The notes under the pieces were generated by a model. That model was given only the letters and a program-made list of their open reading frames with translations, did no database searches and was not told the DNA's origin. From NCBI GenBank assembly GCA_037178675.1, contig JAYMGJ010000021.1:1-64000 (forward strand): DNA of 64,000 bases. The letters run 5' to 3'. Positions within the stretch are counted from its first letter, which is position 1. Each line of letters starts with the position of its first letter. A program made the translations under genes and the position numbers. Shown piece by piece: positions 57,131 to 64,000 of the stretch. The stretch comes from Scleroderma bovista. Its lineage: Eukaryota; Basidiomycota; Agaricomycetes; Boletales; Sclerodermataceae.

Positions 57131-60100
57131 GCGAAATAAATTGACAAGATAGTTGACTTCAGCAGGGCGTAAGAGGAGTGAAGAGTCATCCTCGGGAGAT
57201 GATGGAGTATTGTCATTAGAGATGACAGCTGGGGATGGAGTAGGATGGGCATCCTGGGTAACCTGATCAACAGCAGCGACAAGAAGTTGCAGTCCAGAGA
57301 TGGGGAAATCATGAGTCGATAGGAGAGTAGTCTGCTCTTCTTCTTCCAAAGTGAATACAAGGATAGGGGGAGTAGGATCGGTGGCAGGAGCAGGTACAGA
57401 GTCAGCAGAATATGATGGAGGAGGATCATCGTTACTGGATGAGACAGGGGGCTCTGGAGCTTGAGCAGTAGGTTCTTCAGCATTAGAGTTGTCCATATGA
57501 GCATGCAAGTAGATCAAAAGGTTAAGCATGGAGCGTCTCTCTTCCTCACGAATCTGGGCACAGAGATAGGCAATAGCAGGGTGAAGTGGCTCAACAGCAT
57601 TGTCACCGACAGCTTCAATATGCCTGGCAACAACACGGAGAGCTTCATCAAGAGTAGGAGACTGGTTGGCAGGTGCACTGGTAGGAACAGGAGGAGGAGA
57701 TCCAGGAGAAGTAGGATGCGATGACAGTGGATCAGGGACTGAAGGAGAAGATGTTCCATTGCAAGTGGGCAGTTCAACAGGAGGTGATGAAGGGGAATCA
57801 GGAGCTTCACTGGTGGCAAGAGGGAAATCTAGATTCATAGTCAAGAAAGGGGGATGGGGATAGAATCGAGTATAGGCAGTCCCAAATTGCACAACTCTGC
57901 CAGTAGGATTGGTTATAGACTCTTCGCTGATGATGTCCATACGAGTGTGCAGGATGAGATAATCCTGGTAAGGAGTTCCAAATTCGTCAACACCTTCTTG
58001 AGCAGGGAGAGCGTAGCAGGTCTCAAGATTGAGGCCTGAGAGAGGTACCAATCGACTAGTAGTCAATAGCATTCTGTCAAGGAAGGAGTGACCCCCTTGT
58101 TCATGAATCCTAGCACAGATGCGAGCGATAACAGGGTGTTCTTCAGCAGCTGCAGTATTTCCAGGAGTCTCAATCTGTTCAATAATCCTTTGAAGAGCTT
58201 CATTTGCAGAGAAATTGGGGTCAGGAGATGGAGAATTATACTCGCGGAGCACAGAAGACATGGGAGACGAAGACTGAGAGAGTGGAGGAGATATATGAGC
58301 TGGAGAGACGTAGCGCACTGGACCAGATGGCATTATAGGAGAACCAGGAGGCGAAAACAGTATAGGAAGAGCAGTCTCAGATGAGGGGGGATTGGCATCA
58401 GGAGCATCAGGAAGGTCCAGTAAATGATCTGAAAGAATATCCAGAGTCGCAGGATCATGGGGGGATGAATATGGAGCAACAGATTCTTCTTCCATCTCGC
58501 TGTCTGGCTCAAGAGTAGCCATTAATCCAGTTCCAGAGTGAGTAGCAGCATGCGCATCGACAGCACACATCTCCAATGGATGGTTGGAGTCAGCTCCGAA
58601 GATGATATAGGTTCCAGAGTCTCTTTCAACAATGCTAACCGAGTTTCCATGGGCCCAGGGGCGACCAAGGAGGAGATCGAAGCCAGAGTCATTATCAGGG
58701 GAGACAAAGAGATTGGTCCAGGTCTGAGCAGCTCCACAGAAGAGAGGGACATTCTGAATGAGACCGATGAGCTTGGAGGTACCACCATTGGCATCTCTCA
58801 TGACCATAGAATGGGAGGTATCAATAGGCATCTTGATGACAGACTTGGCAATACTGGCTTTGACGACATTGAGAGTAGAGCCTGAATCAATGATGGCCTT
58901 CACTGGTTGGTCATTGCAGTGGAGATTGATAGTAATGAGGGGACTAGAAGTGAGACACATATAGGCAGCAGCAGGAGGAGTTCCTTGGACGTGCTTGACG
59001 AAGGGGAGAGCCTGCCTCTTGACCCTAATAAGATCCTGGAGATGCTGGGAAACATCCTTCGACGAGCCAATAGCTTCTCCAACAGACAAAGTGAGAGGGG
59101 TAGCAAGAATGCGATCCACAATAGACTTGGCACTGGTATTCTGGGAGAGAGGTGAAGACATAGCAGTAGCGGGCTTAGGCTTCTTCTTCTCAGACGAGTC
59201 CACATCAGGGTGCGAAGATCTGATAGGCAGAGTGTCATCTTGCATGATAGCATCATCATTTGAGCCATCAAAGACATGAGTATGAACATCGATGGGAACT
59301 GGCATGGGAATGGGAGCAGGAGTCGATGGGATGGGCTTAGGTGCAGGAACTGGTGTGAAAGCGGGTGCTTGATTCTCCTTTCCTTTGCCTTTACCATGAG
59401 GGGGAATGATGACACCTTCAAAGGCAGCTTTCCTTTTCTCCTTAGTAACTCTAGGAGCACGATCGACAGCAGCGACCAGGGGCTCTTCTTCTTCCAGTTC
59501 ACAGATTCCAGACTCCAAGACTTCTTCTTCTTCTTCAGCATGAGTAACAAAGCGGACAGTGCTAGCAGGTCTGGCAGCAGCGGCATGACGCTCATAGGCT
59601 TGCATGATAGTCTCATCTCGAGTCCTGGGGATATACTGGCCATTAGGGAGAGTGACATGACGAGCATCATCCCTAGCAAGTAAGCCTTTGGCAACAAGAT
59701 CATTGATCTTATCGCAACCATTTACACCATGGCCCTCAACACCACATCCATAGCAAGTAATGGGAGGGTGAGCAGGAGGACGAGGAGCAGCATCAGGACG
59801 AGTAGGAGCAGAGGTGGCAGGAGTAGATGATCGAGAATTAAGAGCAGGAGGGGAGATAACTCTGCTGGCATCAGGGTCCAGCTTGATGGCACGATAGTAG
59901 TAAAGCGCATAGTTGGGATCGGAGAGAGACATCTGGGACATCTTCTTGATGAGATTTTCCACCTCATCCTGCTTCTGAGCAGTGGTTCCAGCTTTATCCA
60001 ATCCTTGCAAAGTGGTCCTAGCATCCAGAGGAGACAAAAGCGGACGAACAGGATCAGACCTGGGGTCAGAGCGGGGAAGGGGAATATTCTCTTTCTCTTC

Positions 60101-60730
60101 AACACCAAGACGTTCCAAGTACTCAGCATCAAAGCGATCCCTACGAAGGAGTTCTTCGGCAGCCTTGCAGACATCAGAGTAGGAGTAGGGGATAGAGACA
60201 TCCAAGTCAGGGTCTTTGAGGATAAGACGAGAGTCAACTTTGAGACGGAAGGAAAGGGGTAGTCCAGCCCAGAAGTAGCGGTTGTAGTCTTCTTTGGTGA
60301 TCTTTCCCTTGTTCCTTAACCATCCTCCAATACGGATAAAGTCTCTGTTATAGGCTCTGAAGTCATGGAGGGATAGGATGGGAGCACGCATTGCACCCTT
60401 GACAAAGTTCTTCAAATCTTGCTCATAAAATCTCTCATCAGAAAGATCAGCATCAAAGTGCTTCAGGAGGTCGTTCTTGAGCTCATCCCAGTTGGGAACA
60501 TGGAAGTGAGTCATGCCTTCAATGATCTCTTGGACTCTAGTAGAGCAGTAGCGGAGAATAGAGTCAACCTTCTCCTGATCGTCGACAACGTTGTGCAGGG
60601 CACAGAGGCGTTCATAGTGGTCTAGGAAGGTCCTAATCTGAGAGTGGTCACCTCTGAAGAGTTCAGGGGCAGACTTCATCCCAAGAAGAGGGAGAGTAAG
60701 GACGGATGGGAGTGTAGCAGGTGCAGACAT
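57128..60730 (-). CDS. gypsy-4 gag-protease polyprotein
   Basis: About 1200 codons from ATG 60730 (MSAPATLPSVLTLP); the frame is open further back but only from non-ATG codons. Gag domain (PELFRGDHSQIRTFLDHYER, WDELKNDLLKHFDADLSDER), zinc knuckle CYGCGVEGHGVNGC (about 59712-59753, C-x2-C-x4-H-x4-C), then protease with VKAIIDSGSTLNVVKASIAK (DSG) and DLLLGRPWAHG. The C-terminal third is Pro/Ser-rich with two related modules (NEALQRIIEQIETPGNTAAA and DEALRVVARHIEAVGDNAVE) of unknown role. No stop or frameshift seen. Unusually long for gag-protease. Ends TGA, with pol in the +1 register. Confidence 0.88.
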   Translation of the reverse strand: MSAPATLPSVLTLPLLGMKSAPELFRGDHSQIRTFLDHYERLCALHNVVDDQEKVDSILRYCSTRVQEIIEGMTHFHVPNWDELKNDLLKHFDADLSDERFYEQDLKNFVKGAMRAPILSLHDFRAYNRDFIRIGGWLRNKGKITKEDYNRYFWAGLPLSFRLKVDSRLILKDPDLDVSIPYSYSDVCKAAEELLRRDRFDAEYLERLGVEEKENIPLPRSDPRSDPVRPLLSPLDARTTLQGLDKAGTTAQKQDEVENLIKKMSQMSLSDPNYALYYYRAIKLDPDASRVISPPALNSRSSTPATSAPTRPDAAPRPPAHPPITCYGCGVEGHGVNGCDKINDLVAKGLLARDDARHVTLPNGQYIPRTRDETIMQAYERHAAAARPASTVRFVTHAEEEEEVLESGICELEEEEPLVAAVDRAPRVTKEKRKAAFEGVIIPPHGKGKGKENQAPAFTPVPAPKPIPSTPAPIPMPVPIDVHTHVFDGSNDDAIMQDDTLPIRSSHPDVDSSEKKKPKPATAMSSPLSQNTSAKSIVDRILATPLTLSVGEAIGSSKDVSQHLQDLIRVKRQALPFVKHVQGTPPAAAYMCLTSSPLITINLHCNDQPVKAIIDSGSTLNVVKASIAKSVIKMPIDTSHSMVMRDANGGTSKLIGLIQNVPLFCGAAQTWTNLFVSPDNDSGFDLLLGRPWAHGNSVSIVERDSGTYIIFGADSNHPLEMCAVDAHAATHSGTGLMATLEPDSEMEEESVAPYSSPHDPATLDILSDHLLDLPDAPDANPPSSETALPILFSPPGSPIMPSGPVRYVSPAHISPPLSQSSSPMSSVLREYNSPSPDPNFSANEALQRIIEQIETPGNTAAAEEHPVIARICARIHEQGGHSFLDRMLLTTSRLVPLSGLNLETCYALPAQEGVDEFGTPYQDYLILHTRMDIISEESITNPTGRVVQFGTAYTRFYPHPPFLTMNLDFPLATSEAPDSPSSPPVELPTCNGTSSPSVPDPLSSHPTSPGSPPPVPTSAPANQSPTLDEALRVVARHIEAVGDNAVEPLHPAIAYLCAQIREEERRSMLNLLIYLHAHMDNSNAEEPTAQAPEPPVSSSNDDPPPSYSADSVPAPATDPTPPILVFTLEEEEQTTLLSTHDFPISGLQLLVAAVDQVTQDAHPTPSPAVISNDNTPSSPEDDSSLLLRPAEVNYLVNLFR

Positions 60731-61015
60731 AGTAACAGTGGGTGGGGAAACAGATGAAGCAGGGATGGATACAGAGGCAGTAGTGGCTAGAGTCGACCCA
60801 AGAAGGGACTCAGGGGTTGGTATAGATGAGGATGACGATGTGCCAGACAGGGAAGAAGGCACAGAGTTATTCGAGAGCGATATAGCGGAAATAGGGGGGG
60901 TACGAGGAGGAGATGATGGACCAGGAGGTAGAGAGGTCAGGTTTGAGTCAGAGATAGTCAAAGGGGTTCCTATAGATGAAGAGGGCGAAGTAGGAGACCA
61001 GGAGGATGACGGCAA

Positions 61016-61113
61016 CGAAGCAGGGAGGGATCCAAGGAGCAGTAATAGCGATGATGAGGAGGAATAAGCGCAATCCTATCCAGAAATAACCACCCCTCGC
61101 AGTGGGCTCCAGA
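61016..61113. promoter_or_regulatory. gypsy-4 leader with primer binding site
   Basis: Minus strand after the 5' LTR: TC then TGGAGCCCACTGCGA (about 61097-61111). TGG at the start fits the CCA end of a tRNA, but I cannot name the tRNA. Confidence 0.55.
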
Positions 61114-63160
61114 TGTGAGTCAAAGTGTGGACTTGGGTCGGAGTAATAACCCAAACACAACACCAACAAAGGACTACGAAAATGTGCGAGTGGTGGTTTA
61201 CCTCCACGGTGTCCAGAGAGGATGTGCTGAGGAGGGGGGGAGGGGATCTACACCAACAGGGTGATGCAGACGGTGATGCAGGATACTCCTGGGGTACAGG
61301 AGTAATAGAAGACGAAGGGGATAGGGGTCTGGACTCTTCCTAAGGCCTAGGAAGTGTCAAAGCGGGGATTGGGTTGACTGAGACTGAAACAGCGATACTA
61401 CACCTAGAGATTGGTGCAGTAAAGGGGCAGAGATGCCTCTGATGTCCAGAGGCGAGGAAGATTGACTGGTATGAAGCCTAGACTCCGCTTGAGCCTAGTA
61501 TAAAGAATAGATCTTGAATAACTTGGATAAACTTGACAATATTGAGCTGAGAGAGTCTGAGAGAGGGATAATTTCGTGCTATTGGGTCCTCCTTCACTGG
61601 GCTGAGCCCAGGGGTTTAAATACATGGGGGGGCACAGCATTAAAGTACAAAAAGAGAAGGGAGTAAGCAGAATTTGTCAAGGATTGGTAAGGGATTGGTA
61701 AGAGCTTTGTAAGGGGTTTGTAAGCAATCAGTAAGCAAGGGATAAGCAGGAATGAGTAAGCATAGGAAGCATGAATAAGCTGCTGAGTAAAGGAATGAGT
61801 AAGCTGCATGACAAGATTGATTGGTAAGGGAGTGAGTCATCAGCTGAGTAATATACCAAAAATGCGAAAGGGATAGAGTAATACTGATGACAAGAGAGCA
61901 TCAGTAAGCAAGGGATGAGTCACTGCACAGCAGAAGGAGTCATTGATGCACAGCCTAAGAAGTTTGATGGGGGGCTGTGTACCATCAGGAATTTGATGGG
62001 ACAACAATGGGGAAGATCTGGGATTAATAGGGGGATTGATCCGAGACAAAACAGCCACAAGAAGGGTACCAGGGGTCCAGAGGTCTTTTGGGGGGTCAGC
62101 ATACACTAAAGTATAGTGCATGTGTTCTAGCGCCGCTGAAGTGCAACCATGGGCTCCCTTGACGAGCTCTCTTCTGGGAAAGAATGAGAGAGGGTTCTTC
62201 TTCCTAATAGCACTATAAAGTGGGGGGAATAACTGTCATGGTGCTGGGGGACGTCGTCTGAAAGTAGGGAAGCGGATAGAGTATTGAATTCGACGCATCC
62301 AGGGAAGCGAGACGAACGACAGAGGAAGATGGACATGGCAAGTATCTGGGAGGAAGGGACCATAGGCTGAGGGCTCAGGGGACACAGAGACGACCAGAGA
62401 AGACTTCTCAAGCTTGACAATAGACCTAAGATGACCAAAGTACGTCCTTGACGCAGGACTGACGAGGAGAACGTGCTGACCGAGAACGAGAGGGACTGAG
62501 GCAGCAGGCTGGGAAGATATGTGCCAGGCAGTGCACAGGAACTCTGGGAGAGGCTGTCCTAAGAGCAGGACATAGTGGAGATCTGCAGCAATAGCGGAGA
62601 AATGATCCAGAGAAAATACGGACTCCATAGTGAGCGATGAAGCGAACGTCTGGATTGCGGGGGGAATATCTCCGTGGGAAATGAACGGATTTGCATCGGA
62701 ACTTGACAGGCAGATAGACCACGCTCTAGGCTTTCTGACGGCATAGTCACATGCCTGATAGCTTCAGAAACGACGGAGCTATTCAAAATATCGGAATGCC
62801 GGCACTGGGCGCCTAAAAATGACATTTGGGCGCTAAAAATCATTTCTTCTCTTTCTCCTTCGTTTCTCCATCAATTCTTCGGCTTCTTTGATCGTTCTGG
62901 TATGGGAGTTGGACTGCAGACGTGTGCATTCCTTTCTCATACCACAATTGACGTTATTCCTTCAGTTTCTTCTGCTTCTTGGCGGTTCTCGTGTGATAGA
63001 TGACTGTCTGCATTGGCATTCATCTCTCGCATCAGGATAGTCGTCTTGTGCGATAGATGGCTACGATGAGGGTCCGTCGTGCTTATCCTTTGCATAAGGA
63101 TCATTCGATATAGGCGTTATCTTCCATGTTCACTGTACCAAACCTGTTTGGTGCGTGACA
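61114..63160 (-). repeat. gypsy-4 5' LTR (copy D)
   Basis: 2047 bp, nearly identical to copy C apart from scattered substitutions and a roughly 40-bp segment (around 62042-62082) that C and A lack and B has. Confidence 0.9.
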
Positions 63161-64000
63161 GCATGCAAAAGCATACGCAGCGCTTCCTGGAGATCCACTT
63201 TCCTACTGAGGATTGTGTTTGCCCTGGATGTGCTCTTGGCAAGATGCCCAATCGAGCTTTCCCAGAGAACGAAAGACGTGCTTCCAAGCCCTTTGAGCTG
63301 GTGCACTCTGATCTCAAATCCTTCCCAGTTACGTCGTACCGGAAGTTTAAATATGTTATCACCTTCTATGACGACTATACCTCTCATGCCTGGACTATGC
63401 CTCTTCGCTCCAAAGCTGCAGTGATTATGGCTGCCAAAGATTTCCTCGAAATGGTGCGCGTCCAACATGATACACACGTCGTTGGATGGATGTCTGATAC
63501 CAGCGGAGAGTATAAATCCTATCTGTTTGATCGAGCACTCCTTGAAAAAGGAATTAAAATATATCAAAGTGCTCCAAGAACCCCCATGCAGAATGGCTGT
63601 GCCGAGCGTTTAGGGCGCACTCTCATGGATAAAGCTGAGTCTATGCAGCATCAAGCCTGCATTCCTGACTCCTGGTGGGAATTTGTGTTCGCTCATGCAA
63701 CCCACATTTACAACCGTACCCTGGTAGCTCACCTGTGATGGTGCACCCCCCACAAAATGCTTAAGGGGGAGATGCCTAACATCGATCACCTCCATGTATT
63801 TGGCTGTGGAGCCTTTGTCTACCTCCCAGCCTCGGCTAGAGCAAATAAGATGGCTCCCAAGTTGGAGCTAATGACTTATGTCGGTGTTGCCCCTGGCAAT
63901 GAGTGCAACTTTCTGTTTATGCACTCCACCAATGCAGTATTTACCGCTGCTCACGCCGTCTTTGATGAGCGTCACTTCCCTCGCTGCCCCAAGAACAGGC
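63161..64000 (+). pseudogene. copia-3 integrase, continuation after gypsy-4
   Basis: Resumes at QKHTQRFLEIHFPTEDCVCP, completing the zinc module (CPGC), then the core: VHSDLKSF, WMSDTSGEY and NGCAERLGRT with the three acidic residues. TGA at 63736-63738 (VAHL, TGA, WCTPHK) replaces the Arg of copia-1, after which the same frame stays open to the window end (HLHVFGCGAFVYLPASARAN). The reverse transcriptase lies outside the window. Confidence 0.88.

Larger units (their letters stand above)
51461..63160 (-). mobile_element. gypsy-4: full-length Ty3/gypsy element with 2-kb LTRs
   Basis: 11.7 kb. 3' LTR (copy C) 51461-53469, internal region 53470-61113, 5' LTR (copy D) 61114-63160. On the minus strand the 5' LTR is followed by TCTGGAGCCCACTGCGAGG, giving a TGG-type primer site two bases in. 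It inserted into copia-3 integrase. Flanking bases (CACGT left, AGCAT or GCATG right) are only a degraded match, so the duplication is uncertain. Long internal frames encode gag-protease and pol. Confidence 0.9.
48893..64000 (+). mobile_element. copia-3: Ty1/copia element interrupted by gypsy-4, runs off the window
   Basis: Plus strand. 5' LTR 48893-49160, leader, gag-protease-integrase to 51460, then gypsy-4 (51461-63160), then integrase again from 63161 to the window end. The 3' LTR and target duplication cannot be checked. The sequence resumes at almost the same codon (QKHTQRF) after the insertion. Confidence 0.9.

Noticed and set aside
58900..59721. 273-codon Leu-rich minus-strand frame overlapping gypsy-4 gag
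   Set aside because: Shadow in another register of the gag-protease frame; Leu/Ser-rich translation without domain.
1..64000. tRNA or rRNA genes
   Set aside because: The tRNA-like strings seen are 14-15 base primer binding sites next to LTRs; no full cloverleaf or rRNA segment was recognised by eye.

Overview
The window looks like a transposon graveyard from a basidiomycete fungus, most likely an Agaricomycete. The evidence is short (about 45-70 bp) GT-AG introns, a KDZ-class DNA transposon with a TET/JBP dioxygenase gene, tnp2-type CACTA remains, and Ty1/copia and Ty3/gypsy retroelements of fungal type. I see no clearly intact host gene. Host-derived sequence is limited to an ABC-transporter pseudogene and a Cys-rich gene fragment. 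All calls come from reading the sequence; no database search was possible.

Layout. 1-1.0 kb: decayed 3' end of a CACTA tnp2-associated gene. 1.6-7.5 kb: an ABC-transporter pseudogene (minus strand) split by a complete copia element (copia-1, 2348-7145, TSD GAGGA). 7.9-8.9 kb: a multi-exon Cys-rich gene fragment cut by a gypsy LTR. 8.9-12.3 kb: truncated chromodomain gypsy (gypsy-1). 12.3-13.4 kb: two tandem-repeat arrays. 13.4-16.4 kb: a long gypsy LTR copy and a gag fragment. 16.4-42.6 kb: copia-2 (TSD GCTAC), whose 5' LTR is split by a 20.2-kb KDZ element (22099-42322) flanked by a 7-bp duplication. 42.7-48.5 kb: gypsy LTRs and a broken gypsy-5, with a 2.1-kb solo-type LTR nested in its LTR. 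48.9-64 kb: copia-3 (plus strand), interrupted in its integrase by a full-length 11.7-kb gypsy (gypsy-4, 51461-63160) with 2-kb LTRs; copia-3 runs off the window end.

The most interesting unit is the KDZ element. It has imperfect terminal inverted repeats of about 88 bp, mirrored subterminal GGGTGGGCT motifs, and six genes: a TET/JBP-type 2-oxoglutarate/Fe(II) dioxygenase, a small protein of unknown function, the KDZ transposase with its N-terminal cysteine cluster, a large conserved protein transcribed divergently from the transposase, an acidic protein with GWxPP repeats, and a protein with a Zn2Cys6-like cluster. The element carries about 72 copies of the palindrome CCGCGG, against about four in the other 43.8 kb of the window. 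CCGCGG is also a CCG/CGG everted pair, the kind of half-site Zn2Cys6 proteins bind, which suggests (unproven) a cis/trans pair within the element. A solo LTR (TSD TCTCC) later hit the zinc-cluster gene, and the GWxPP gene has a nonsense codon, so this copy is probably no longer fully functional.

Nesting gives a relative order: copia-2, then KDZ, then the solo LTR; copia-3, then gypsy-4; gypsy-5, then the long LTR. In-frame TGA codons recur in the retroelement genes, often where CGA (Arg) is expected, suggesting C-to-T decay at CpG.
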